DNA from: Pseudomonadota bacterium
Lineage (GTDB): Bacteria; Pseudomonadota; Alphaproteobacteria; Rhizobiales; Devosiaceae
Reading direction: 5' to 3'
Length of the DNA stretch: 19,342 nucleotides
Assembly (NCBI GenBank): GCA_023415605.1
Contig: JAEZKB010000118.1
Span: 1 to 19,342, forward strand
The notes under the pieces are model-generated. The model was not told the DNA's origin. It worked only from the letters and a program-made list of their open reading frames with translations, and searched no databases. A program made the translations under genes and the position numbers. Within the stretch, counting starts at the first letter, position 1, and each line of letters opens with the position of its first letter. Below, piece by piece: positions 5,667-13,764 of this stretch.

Positions 5667-7364
5667 TTGGCAGTTCAAACTGTTAGCAAAGACGATTTCG
5701 AAGCTCTCCTTATGGACAGCTTCATGGAAAACGATGCCGCCGAAGGCACCGTGGTCAAGGGCACCGTCGTTGCCATCGAGAAGGACCTCGCGATCATCGA
5801 TGTCGGTCTCAAGACCGAAGGCCGCATCGCGCTCAAGGAATTCGGCGCCGCCGGCCGTGACGGCACCATCCAGGTCGGTTCCGTCGTCGAAGTGTATGTC
5901 GACCGCGTCGAAAACGCGCTGGGCGAAGCTGTGCTGTCGCGCGAGAAGGCCCGCCGCGAAGAGAGCTGGGTCAAGCTCGAAGAGCTCTACAACCGCAACG
6001 AGCGCGTCGAAGGCATCATCTTCAACCAGGTCAAGGGTGGTTTCACCGTGGACCTCGAAGGTGCCGTGGCCTTCCTGCCGCGTTCGCAGGTGGATATCCG
6101 CCCGATCCGCGACATCGGCCCGCTGATGAATGTTCCGCAGCCGTTCCAGATCCTCAAGATGGACAAGCGCCGCGGCAATATCGTCGTCTCGCGTCGTGCC
6201 ATCCTCGAAGAGTCGCGCGCCGAACAGCGTTCGGAAATCGTCCAGCAGCTCGAAGAGGGCCAGGTGGTCGACGGCGTGGTCAAGAACATCACCGACTACG
6301 GTGCGTTCGTTGACCTCGGCGGCATCGACGGCCTGCTGCACGTCACCGACATCGCGTGGCGCCGCGTCAACCACCCGACCGAGGTCCTCTCGATCGGCGA
6401 AACCATCAAGGTGCAGATCGTCCGCATCAACCACGAGAGCCATCGTATCTCGCTGGGCATGAAGCAGCTCCAGGCCGATCCGTGGGATGGCATCGAAGCT
6501 AAGTATCCGGTCGGCGCCAAGTTCACCGGCCGCGTGACCAACATCACCGATTACGGTGCGTTTGTGGAACTGGAGCCGGGCATCGAAGGCCTGATCCACG
6601 TCTCCGAAATGAGCTGGACCAAGAAGAACGTCCACCCGGGCAAGATCGTCTCCACTTCGCAGGAAGTGGAAGTGATGGTGCTCGAGGTCGATCCGGACAA
6701 GCGCCGTATCTCGCTGGGCCTCAAGCAGACCCTGCAGAACCCGTGGGAGAGCTTCGCCGAGAAGTTCCCGATCGGCTCGACCATCGAAGGCGAAGTCAAG
6801 AACAAGACCGAATTCGGCCTGTTCATCGGCCTCGACGGCGATGTCGACGGCATGGTCCACCTCTCCGACCTCGACTGGCAGAAGCCGGGCGAGCAGGCGC
6901 TCGACGAGTACAACCGGGGCGACATCGTCCAGGCCAAGGTGCTGGACGTCGACGTCGAAAAGGAGCGTATCTCGCTTGGTATCAAGCAGCTGGCGACCGG
7001 CGACGTGGCCGATTCCAGCGGCGACGGCATCAAGAAGGGTTCGGTCGTCACCGGCACCGTGACCGAGGTCAACGATGGCGGCATCGAAGTGAAGATCGCC
7101 GACTCGGAGATGACCGCGTTTATCCGCCGCGCCGATCTCTCGCGCGACCGCAACGACCAGCGCCCGGAGCGTTTCTCCAAGGGTGAGAAGGTCGACGCCC
7201 GCGTCACCGCCTACGACAAGAAGACCCAGAAGGTCTCCCTCTCGATCAAGGCGCTGGAAATCGCCGAAGAGAAGGAAGCCGTGGCGGCCTACGGTTCGTC
7301 GGACTCCGGTGCGTCGCTCGGCGACATCCTGGGCGCCGCGCTCAAGGACCGCGAGAAGAAGTAA
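5667..7364 (+). CDS. rpsA: 30S ribosomal protein S1
   Basis: Ribosomal protein S1 binds mRNA on the 30S subunit and helps start translation. The 565-aa product contains six S1 (OB-fold) repeats at about residues 27-93, 112-177, 198-266, 283-353, 370-440 and 458-529; the middle ones share the D/EFG.F and RISLG.KQ signatures. The first two are the divergent ribosome-binding type. I chose a TTG start at 5667: GGAG lies seven bases upstream, the product then begins MAVQTVSKDDF as expected, and the open frame further upstream (from 5562) is basic, non-family sequence. The 182-base space after cmk probably contains the leader of the mRNA, where S1 autoregulation would act, but I see no decisive promoter in it. 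A strong terminator follows the stop codon. Confidence 0.97.
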   Translation: MAVQTVSKDDFEALLMDSFMENDAAEGTVVKGTVVAIEKDLAIIDVGLKTEGRIALKEFGAAGRDGTIQVGSVVEVYVDRVENALGEAVLSREKARREESWVKLEELYNRNERVEGIIFNQVKGGFTVDLEGAVAFLPRSQVDIRPIRDIGPLMNVPQPFQILKMDKRRGNIVVSRRAILEESRAEQRSEIVQQLEEGQVVDGVVKNITDYGAFVDLGGIDGLLHVTDIAWRRVNHPTEVLSIGETIKVQIVRINHESHRISLGMKQLQADPWDGIEAKYPVGAKFTGRVTNITDYGAFVELEPGIEGLIHVSEMSWTKKNVHPGKIVSTSQEVEVMVLEVDPDKRRISLGLKQTLQNPWESFAEKFPIGSTIEGEVKNKTEFGLFIGLDGDVDGMVHLSDLDWQKPGEQALDEYNRGDIVQAKVLDVDVEKERISLGIKQLATGDVADSSGDGIKKGSVVTGTVTEVNDGGIEVKIADSEMTAFIRRADLSRDRNDQRPERFSKGEKVDARVTAYDKKTQKVSLSIKALEIAEEKEAVAAYGSSDSGASLGDILGAALKDREKK

Positions 7365-7403
7365 TGGCTGGAGCGGACAACACTCCGCCCAGTCCGAGTT
7401 CGA

Positions 7404-7436
7404 GGCTCGCGCCACAAGCGCGAGCCTTCTTCTTGT
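7404..7436 (+). terminator. Intrinsic terminator of rpsA
   Basis: GGCTCGCGC (7404-7412) and GCGCGAGCC (7418-7426) form a perfect nine-base-pair stem with a five-base loop, followed by TTCTTCTTGT. It begins 40 bases after the rpsA stop codon. Its position inside the longest open frame of the following acetyltransferase argues that the true start of that gene lies further right. Confidence 0.8.
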
Positions 7437-7960
7437 CCGACGAGGCGCGCGATTCCCGCTACCGTGACGTCGCCTGGCGGACCATGACGGCCTTCGACAT
7501 GCCGGCGGTGGATGCCATCGCGGCGCAGGTACATCCAGGTTTCTTTGAAGCGCCGGACGTGCTGGCCGAACGCCAGCAGCTCTATCGCAACGGCTGCTAC
7601 CTGCTCGAAATTTCAGAGAAAGCCGTCGGTTATGTGCTGAGCCACCCCTGGCGCGCCGGCGCCCTGCCGGCCCTGAACACCCGGCTCGGCGAAATCCCCG
7701 CCGACGCCGACACCTACTATATCCACGACCTGGCCCTGCTCCCCGTCACCCGCCGCATCGGCGCCGCCAGCCACATCGTCGACGCGCTGAGCAAGCATGC
7801 CCAGGCGCAAGGCTTTGCGACGCTGCATCTGGTGGCAGTCAACGGTTCCCAGGGCTTCTGGGAAAAGCACGGGTTCGTGGCGGAGGACATCCCCGCGCTG
7901 ACGGACAAGCTGCGCGGCTATGAGGACGGGGCACGATATATGGTCAGGCGACTCGGCTAA
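7433..7960 (+). CDS. GNAT-family N-acetyltransferase
   Basis: A GNAT-fold protein, predicted to transfer an acetyl group from acetyl-CoA to an unknown amine. Recognisable parts are the first strand AWRTMTAFDMPAV, the core strand YYIHDLALLP followed by the CoA pyrophosphate loop region TRRIGAASHIV, and the late strand LVAVNGSQGFWEKHGF. The frame is open from an ATG at 7364 that overlaps the rpsA stop (TAATG), but the rpsA terminator lies inside that extension and the codon third positions become strongly GC-rich only from about 7427. I therefore give the TTG at 7433 (175 aa); the ATG at 7484 would remove the first strand. No good ribosome binding site supports any of the three. Specificity cannot be read from sequence; a conserved neighbour of rpsA is not something I can confirm. 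Confidence 0.75.
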   Translation: MSDEARDSRYRDVAWRTMTAFDMPAVDAIAAQVHPGFFEAPDVLAERQQLYRNGCYLLEISEKAVGYVLSHPWRAGALPALNTRLGEIPADADTYYIHDLALLPVTRRIGAASHIVDALSKHAQAQGFATLHLVAVNGSQGFWEKHGFVAEDIPALTDKLRGYEDGARYMVRRLG

Positions 7961-7967
7961 GGTCCGT

Positions 7968-8501
7968 CTATGCCGGTCGCCGCAGTCGTTGCCGCAGGAG
8001 CAGGGCGCCTCGCCAGACCAGCAGTGCCAGCAGGGCGCTCGCGACCACGGTGGTGGAGAGCGACTTGAGCACGGTCCATTGGCTGGCGTCGGCGATCATC
8101 GGGGGCGTGGCGTCGGAGCCGGCGGCCAGCAGCCGGGCGACGGCGTGGTTCTCGAGATAATCGAAAATAGCCACGAATACGGCCGGCGCTGCGATGACGA
8201 AGCGCCAGGTTCCCCACATCGCCGGCAACAGCGCCGCAATGGCAAAGAACAGCGTTGCCGCGGCCAGCGCCGGATAGGCGAGGTCGAGTTTGTGCTGCAC
8301 GTCGCGGTAAAATGCTGATGCCTCTGGCGTGAGCGCCGCGAGCAAGGCGCGGGCATCGGGTTCGTTGTAGCCGCCCAGCCGCAAATCGAACGGAGCCAGA
8401 CCACCGGCGCCGGCCGAAATGATCGGGAGAGACCAAAGCGCCATGACCAGATAGACCGCAAGCGTCACCCCGCAGAGCGACCAGAACAGAAGCTTTCGCA
8501 T
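7968..8501 (-). CDS. Four-helix membrane protein, function unknown
   Basis: A 177-aa inner-membrane protein that I do not recognise. Hydrophobic segments at about residues 5-28, 74-94, 99-116 and 148-168 would give four helices. The stretch 29-73 between the first two is mostly polar (APFDLRLGGYNEPDARALL) and probably lies in the periplasm. A D-Y-L-E-N motif closes the third helix (114-118), a polar cluster inside or at the edge of the membrane that may be functionally important. The C-terminus is arginine-rich, so cytoplasmic. GGGAGG lies just ahead of the ATG. It converges on the acetyltransferase gene with only seven bases between stops and no terminator, and is divergent from sppA across a 158-base intergenic space. 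Confidence 0.7.
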   Translation of the reverse strand: MRKLLFWSLCGVTLAVYLVMALWSLPIISAGAGGLAPFDLRLGGYNEPDARALLAALTPEASAFYRDVQHKLDLAYPALAAATLFFAIAALLPAMWGTWRFVIAAPAVFVAIFDYLENHAVARLLAAGSDATPPMIADASQWTVLKSLSTTVVASALLALLVWRGALLLRQRLRRPA

Positions 8502-8659
8502 GGTGTCCTCCCAAGACGCCCGGGACCCTGCGGCAGCATACGCCCAATGTCCCGCTGCGGCGATTCCGGACGAGCAACGCGAAACGGCCGCCGCCTCCGC
8601 CTTGCATTTGTCGTAGGGGCGCTCTACCTCGGCGGCAGCAATGCGGCGCGAGGGCCAAG

Positions 8660-9610
8660 ATGAGCGATGTTTCCGGCGATCCGGCGAACCTGATACCGGC
8701 CAATTCGAAGCTGCGCTCGTCGCGCCGGTTCTGGCGCGTGCTATTTTTTCTCGCCCTGGCCGTGGCGGTGCTGGCTGTTGCCGGCCGCTTCGCGCTCGAT
8801 GCGCAGACGGCAGTGGGCGACCGGATTGCCCGGGTCAAGATCGATGGGGTCATCACCACGGATCCGGCGCGCATGAAGGCGTTGCAGGACCTCGGCGACG
8901 ACGAGAACGTCAAGGCGGTGGTCGTCGCCATCAACTCGCCCGGAGGCACCACGGCCGGCGGCGAGGAACTCTATGAGGCACTCAGCGCACTTCGGGCCAA
9001 GAAGCCCGTAGTCGCGGTGATCGGCGAGCTCGGCGCTTCGGCGGCCTATATGACCGCCATCGCCACCGACCGCATTTTCGCCCGCCGGCTCTCGATCGTC
9101 GGCTCGATCGGGGTGCTCTATCAGCATGTCGATGCCAGCAAGCTGCTGACGACCATCGGCATCGATCTGGACAAGGTGGCAACCGGGCCGCTCAAGGCCG
9201 AGCCCGACTATGACGAGCCGATGAGCCCGGAGGTCCGGGCCTCGCTGCAGTCGATGATCAATGACAGCTTCCAGTGGTTCGTCGATATCGTCGCCGAGCG
9301 CCGCGGCATCCCGCGGCCGCAGACGCTGGCGCTGGCCGACGGGCGGATCGTCACCGGCCGGCAAGGCCTCGAGGCCAAGCTGATCGACGCCATCGGCGGC
9401 GAGCCCGAAGCGATCGACTGGCTCGAGGCCGACAAGCAACTGGCCGCCGATCTGCCGGTCTACACCTATTATCCTTTGCCCAAGCAGAGCTGGTTCGACC
9501 TCGGTTCGGTGCTTGGCCAGAGCGCCCGTGCGGCCTTGGGCCTCGGCGAGAGCGGCCCGATCGCGCTTGACGGGTTGGTTTCGCTTTGGCAGGTTGGGCC
9601 GTCGATGTGA
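8660..9610 (+). CDS. sppA: Signal peptide peptidase, S49 family (SppA)
   Basis: Membrane-anchored serine protease that degrades cleaved signal peptides and other membrane peptides. The 316-aa protein has a basic N-terminus, one membrane helix at about 25-45, then an S49 domain: INSPGG (91-96), the nucleophile region GELGASAAYM with Ser127, SIVGSIGVLYQ (145-155), and the general-base region ATGPLKAEP with Lys179. This Ser/Lys dyad and the size correspond to the short, single-domain form that works as an oligomer, not the doubled E. coli type. The start is supported by GAGGG upstream. Downstream ihfB begins 37 bases after the stop. The sppA-ihfB-LapA-domain-trpF order is the usual one downstream of rpsA in this bacterial order. 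Confidence 0.93.
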   Translation: MSDVSGDPANLIPANSKLRSSRRFWRVLFFLALAVAVLAVAGRFALDAQTAVGDRIARVKIDGVITTDPARMKALQDLGDDENVKAVVVAINSPGGTTAGGEELYEALSALRAKKPVVAVIGELGASAAYMTAIATDRIFARRLSIVGSIGVLYQHVDASKLLTTIGIDLDKVATGPLKAEPDYDEPMSPEVRASLQSMINDSFQWFVDIVAERRGIPRPQTLALADGRIVTGRQGLEAKLIDAIGGEPEAIDWLEADKQLAADLPVYTYYPLPKQSWFDLGSVLGQSARAALGLGESGPIALDGLVSLWQVGPSM

Positions 9611-9647
9611 CAGGCCCACTCTTCGTGGAGGAACGCCGGGGGGCGGT

Positions 9648-9926
9648 ATGATAAAGTCCGAGCTGGTTCAAAAACTCGCCGACGAGAATCCGCATCTGTT
9701 CCAGCGTGATATCGAGAACATCGTGAACGCCATCCTCGATGAGGTCGGCGACGCCATGGCCCGCGGCGATCGGGTCGAATTGCGCGGCTTCGGGGCGTTT
9801 TCGGTTAAGAACCGCCCGGCCCGGGTCGGCCGGAACCCACGTACCGGCGAACAGGTTGATGTGGGCGAGAAATACGTGCCGCAGTTCAAGGCCGGCAAGG
9901 AAATCCGCGAGCGCCTCAACCGCTGA
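9648..9926 (+). CDS. ihfB: Integration host factor subunit beta
   Basis: DNA-bending protein that forms a heterodimer with IhfA and shapes nucleoid, recombination and sigma-54 promoter complexes. The 92-aa product begins MIKSELVQKLA and carries the HU/IHF signature GFGAFSVKNRPARVGRNPRT (48-67), in which Pro64 is the residue that intercalates at the DNA kink. The ATG at 9648 is preferred over upstream in-frame starts because it gives the family length and follows a G-rich GGGGGGCGGT stretch. It lies between sppA and the LapA-domain gene in the same direction and is probably cotranscribed. The presence of rpoN with a sigma-54 promoter later in the window is a plausible functional link but not evidence of one. 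Confidence 0.95.
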   Translation: MIKSELVQKLADENPHLFQRDIENIVNAILDEVGDAMARGDRVELRGFGAFSVKNRPARVGRNPRTGEQVDVGEKYVPQFKAGKEIRERLNR

Positions 9927-9955
9927 GGACGGTGGGCGCGCGCCAGGGAATATCG

Positions 9956-10309
9956 ATGGTCAAACGCATCGTTGGCTGGTTCGTGCTCGTGCCGCTTTGC
10001 GCGGTATTGATCATCTTCGCGCTCGCCAATACGCAACTGGTGGTGGTGAACTTCAACCCCTTCGCGCAGGCTGACCAACTGGCGGCGAGCCGCGTCGGCG
10101 TGCCGCTGTTCCTCGTCATCTTCTGCATCCTGCTGGTCGGGGTCGTGCTCGGCGGCATCGCCACCTGGTTCGCGCAGGGCCAGCATCGCCGCGACGAGCG
10201 CCATTGGCGCCGCGAGACCGAGCGGCTGCACCGCGAACTCGACGCGGCGCGGCGCGCGCCCGCCAACCGGGCCCTGCTCGATGTCGACGACTTGGCCCAA
10301 TCCCGGTAG
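9956..10309 (+). CDS. LapA-domain (DUF1049) membrane protein
   Basis: A 117-aa inner-membrane protein of the lipopolysaccharide assembly protein A domain family. It has two membrane helices, about residues 5-23 and 50-72, joined by the typical segment ANTQLVVVNFNPF, and then a charged, helical, probably coiled-coil tail (about 74-100, HRRDERHWRRETERLHREL). In E. coli LapA works with LapB in controlling LPS synthesis; no LapB-like TPR protein is seen here, so the role is uncertain. The ATG at 9956 with AGGGA upstream is preferred to a GTG at 9932. It sits 29 bases after ihfB, a pairing I recognise as common in Hyphomicrobiales. Confidence 0.85.
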   Translation: MVKRIVGWFVLVPLCAVLIIFALANTQLVVVNFNPFAQADQLAASRVGVPLFLVIFCILLVGVVLGGIATWFAQGQHRRDERHWRRETERLHRELDAARRAPANRALLDVDDLAQSR

Positions 10310-10359
10310 TTTGTCCCCGATGTTTCGCCCAATGACCGGCTTACCCCATCACCGATCCA

Positions 10360-11007
10360 ATGGCTGACCCTCTCATTATCAAGATCTGCGGCGTCCGGAC
10401 GCCCGACATCCTAGAAGCCGCCATCGAGGCCGGCGCCGACATGGTCGGCTTCATGCACTTTGCCCGCAGCCCGCGGCATGTGGACATCGAGACGCTGCAG
10501 GAGCTGATCTCGGAAGCGCGGGGCCGGGTGGAGACCTGCGTGGTGCTGGTCAACCCGGACAATAGCTGCGTCATGGAAGTGGCGGCGCTATCGCCCACCT
10601 GGATCCAGTTGCATGGGCCCGAAACGCCGCATCGCGTCGAGGCCATCCGCGACGAGGCCGGCATCGCGGTGATGAAGGCTATCCCCATCGGCACCGCCGA
10701 GGATGTGGCGACCGTCGCGAGTTTCGCCGAGGTCGCCGACCGCATCATGCTCGATGCCAAGGCGCCCAAGAACGCGGAGCGTCCCGGCGGCCACGGCGCG
10801 ACATTCGACTGGACCCTGCTCGAGGCACTGGATCCGGAGCAGCAGTTCATTCTCGCCGGCGGGCTGACCCCGGACACCGTGGCCGACGCCGTCCGTGCCG
10901 TCCGGCCGATGGGTGTCGATGTCTCCTCGGGTGTCGAGACGGCCCCCGGCGTCAAGGACGCCAAGCTGATCCGCGCCTTCATCGAAAACGCCCGCGCCGC
11001 GCAGTAA
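10360..11007 (+). CDS. trpF: Phosphoribosylanthranilate isomerase
   Basis: TrpF converts N-(5-phosphoribosyl)anthranilate to the carboxyphenylamino-deoxyribulose phosphate in tryptophan synthesis, by an Amadori rearrangement. The 215-aa single-domain beta/alpha barrel shows the catalytic general base Cys10 in IKICG and the general acid Asp132 in IMLDAKAPK, with phosphate-binding ILAGGLTPDTV and VDVSSGVE near the end. It is monofunctional, not fused to TrpC. No good ribosome binding site precedes the ATG. The gap to trpB is 96 bases and holds a promoter, so trpF can be transcribed with the upstream genes while trpBA has an extra start point. Confidence 0.95.
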   Translation: MADPLIIKICGVRTPDILEAAIEAGADMVGFMHFARSPRHVDIETLQELISEARGRVETCVVLVNPDNSCVMEVAALSPTWIQLHGPETPHRVEAIRDEAGIAVMKAIPIGTAEDVATVASFAEVADRIMLDAKAPKNAERPGGHGATFDWTLLEALDPEQQFILAGGLTPDTVADAVRAVRPMGVDVSSGVETAPGVKDAKLIRAFIENARAAQ

Positions 11008-11025
11008 CAGCTGGGCACGCACGGC

Positions 11026-11053
11026 TTGCCCCCGGGCCATGATCCACTATAAC
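11026..11053 (+). promoter_or_regulatory. Candidate promoter for the trpB-trpA-hicAB run
   Basis: TTGCCC (11026-11031) and TATAAC (11048-11053, five of six consensus bases) are 16 bases apart. The start point would be near 11060, about 45 bases ahead of trpB. The -10 is the best plus-strand match I noted in the window. Confidence 0.5.
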
Positions 11054-11061
11054 GGGCGGCG

Positions 11062-11083
11062 CCGGACGGACCCCTCTGTCCGG
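11062..11083 (+). other. Hairpin at the start of the trpB leader
   Basis: CCGGAC (11062-11067) pairs with GTCCGG (11078-11083) around a ten-base loop. It would sit at the very 5' end of a transcript from the promoter just upstream. There is no U-run and no leader peptide with Trp codons, so it is not a classical attenuator; it may stabilise the mRNA or be incidental. Confidence 0.3.
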
Positions 11084-11103
11084 GCGTGAGAAAGAGGTTC
11101 GGC

Positions 11104-12323
<1,220 letters not shown>

Positions 12324-12324
<1 letters not shown>

Positions 12325-13148
12325 TGAGTACCCGTATTGCCGAGCGCTTCGCCAAATGCGCTGCCGAGAACCGTCCGGCGCTGGTGACCTTCGTGATGTC
12401 GGGTGACCCTGACGCCGAGACCAGCCAGAAGATCCTCGATACGCTCGCCAATTCTGGCGCCGACATCATCGAGTTCGGTATGCCCTTCTCAGACCCGATG
12501 GCCGATGGCCCGGGCGTGCAACTCGCCGGACAGCGCGCGCTCAAGGCTGGGCAGACGCTGCGGCGGACACTGGCGCAGGTCAAGACCTTCCGCCAGCATG
12601 ACACCGAGACCCCCATCGTGCTGATGGGCTACTACAATCCCATCTACATCTATGGCGTCGATGCCTTCATCAAGGACGCGCTGGCTTCCGGCGTGGACGG
12701 GCTGATCGTCGTCGACCTGCCGCCCGAGGAAGACGACGAGCTCTGCGTGCCGGCCCTCAAGGCCGGTCTCAACTTCATCCGTCTCACCACGCCTACGACC
12801 GACGACGAACGCCTGCCAGCCGTGCTCAAGAACACCTCCGGCTTCGTCTACTACGTCACCATGACGGGCATCACCGGCGCGGCGATCAAGAGCCACAAGG
12901 CCGTGGGCCAGGCGGTCAAGCGCATCAAGAGCCATACCGACCTGCCGGTCGCCGCCGGCTTCGGCATCAAGACCGGCGAAGACGCCGCCATTCTCGGCAA
13001 GGATGCCGACGGCGTGGTCGTCGGCACCGCCCTTTGCAACGCCATCGGGGCGTCGCTCAAGGACGGCCGGGCCAGCGAGGGCACGCTCGATGCGGTGGCC
13101 AAGCTGGTGCATGAACTCGTCGACGGGGTGCGGCGGGCACGCGCCTGA
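12324..13148 (+). CDS. trpA: Tryptophan synthase alpha chain
   Basis: Cleaves indole-3-glycerol phosphate to indole and glyceraldehyde-3-phosphate and channels indole to TrpB. The 274-aa barrel contains both catalytic acids, Glu50 in DIIEFGMPFSDP and Asp61 in MADGP, plus the loop region VYYVTMTGITGA and a phosphate-binding GFGIKTGEDA followed by DGVVVGTAL. The start overlaps the trpB stop by one base. The stop is one base from the hicA start, so the toxin gene is on the same message. In most relatives accD follows trpA directly; here a toxin-antitoxin pair lies between. Confidence 0.97.
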
Positions 13149-13149
13149 C

Positions 13150-13392
13150 ATGAGCAAACGACTCGCGCGGATGGCCGAGAATCCACGTGCCGGCTGGTCG
13201 ATTGCGGATGTAGAGGCAGTCTGCCGGGAGTTCGGCATCACCTGCGAAGCCCCGCGCGGCGGTGGTTCGCACTACAAGGTCTGGCATTCGGCCGTGCCCG
13301 AAATCCTGACCGTGCCTTTCAAACGGCCGATCAAACCCGTATATATTCGCAAGTTGGTCTCCTTCATCGAAGCCGTCAGGATTGCCCGATGA
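13150..13392 (+). CDS. hicA: HicA-family mRNA interferase toxin
   Basis: An 80-aa HicA toxin, a double-stranded-RNA-binding-fold ribonuclease that cleaves mRNA and is held in check by HicB. Diagnostic features are the WSIADVEAVCREFGI helix, the glycine-rich turn with the catalytic histidine (GGGSHYKVW, His41), and the C-terminal block VPFKRPIKPVYIRKLVSFIE. The ATG is one base after the trpA stop codon and there is no space for a separate promoter. Its stop overlaps the hicB start in ATGA. Placement in a biosynthetic operon suggests expression tied to trpBA transcription. All expected residues are present, so it is likely functional. Confidence 0.9.
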   Translation: MSKRLARMAENPRAGWSIADVEAVCREFGITCEAPRGGGSHYKVWHSAVPEILTVPFKRPIKPVYIRKLVSFIEAVRIAR

Positions 13393-13610
13393 GCAAGCTC
13401 GCCTATCCCGTTATTGTGTCTCCTCTGTCCGAGGCGGACGGCGGTGGCTTTGCTGCGACGGTGCCGGATCTGCCGGGGTGCATGAGCGATGGCGATACGC
13501 CGGAAGCGGCCATTGCCAATGTTCTCGACGCGATTGACGTATGGCTGGAGGCCGCCCGCGAAGCCGGCCGCGCCATTCCTTCACCATCGCCGGTGGCCGC
13601 AATCGCCTAG
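13389..13610 (+). CDS. hicB: HicB-family antitoxin, short form without DNA-binding domain
   Basis: A 73-aa antitoxin with the HicB partial RNase H fold: YPVIVSPLSEADGGGFAATV, the PDLPGCMSDGDTPEAAIANV block and a closing helix. Longer HicB proteins continue into a ribbon-helix-helix or HTH domain that represses the operon; this one stops after a short Pro/Ser-rich tail, so it can neutralise HicA but probably cannot autoregulate by binding DNA. It overlaps hicA by four bases, in toxin-first order, and is translationally coupled. The next gene, accD, starts 154 bases later with a candidate promoter of its own. Confidence 0.88.
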   Translation: MSKLAYPVIVSPLSEADGGGFAATVPDLPGCMSDGDTPEAAIANVLDAIDVWLEAAREAGRAIPSPSPVAAIA

Positions 13611-13659
13611 GGGCCCCAGGTCGACCGTGGAAACCGGCGCGAGACGCGCGTACCGACCC

Positions 13660-13688
13660 TTAACCACATAGGCCGAAGCTGATAACAT
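13660..13688 (+). promoter_or_regulatory. Candidate promoter for accD
   Basis: TTAACC (13660-13665) and TAACAT (13683-13688) are 17 bases apart, each matching four of six consensus bases. A start near 13695 would leave about 70 bases of leader before accD. It lies in the only sizeable gap of the trpB-to-folC stretch. Confidence 0.35.
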
Positions 13689-13764
13689 CTGCCACAATCA
13701 CCATGTAGGCCGACGCAGAGCGCAGTGATGCGCTGAAGATTGGCCACGGAACAGGCATAGGCAG

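Noticed and set aside
5637..7415. Long minus-strand open frame (about 590 codons) across rpsA
   Set aside because: It is the antisense shadow of rpsA caused by GC-rich codon use; the plus strand encodes an unmistakable S1 protein with six repeats, and the antisense product has no recognisable domain.
7957..8952. Minus-strand open frame of about 330 codons starting inside sppA
   Set aside because: Its left half overlaps the well-formed membrane protein gene in another frame and its right half is antisense to sppA; no domain or ribosome binding site supports it.
8741..9619. Minus-strand open frame of about 290 codons
   Set aside because: Antisense to sppA, which has clear catalytic motifs; the frame is open only because of the high GC content.
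13635..13655. GCGCG-AGA-CGCGC mini-hairpin after hicB, considered as a terminator
   Set aside because: Very short loop and no T-run; not distinguishable from GC-rich background.
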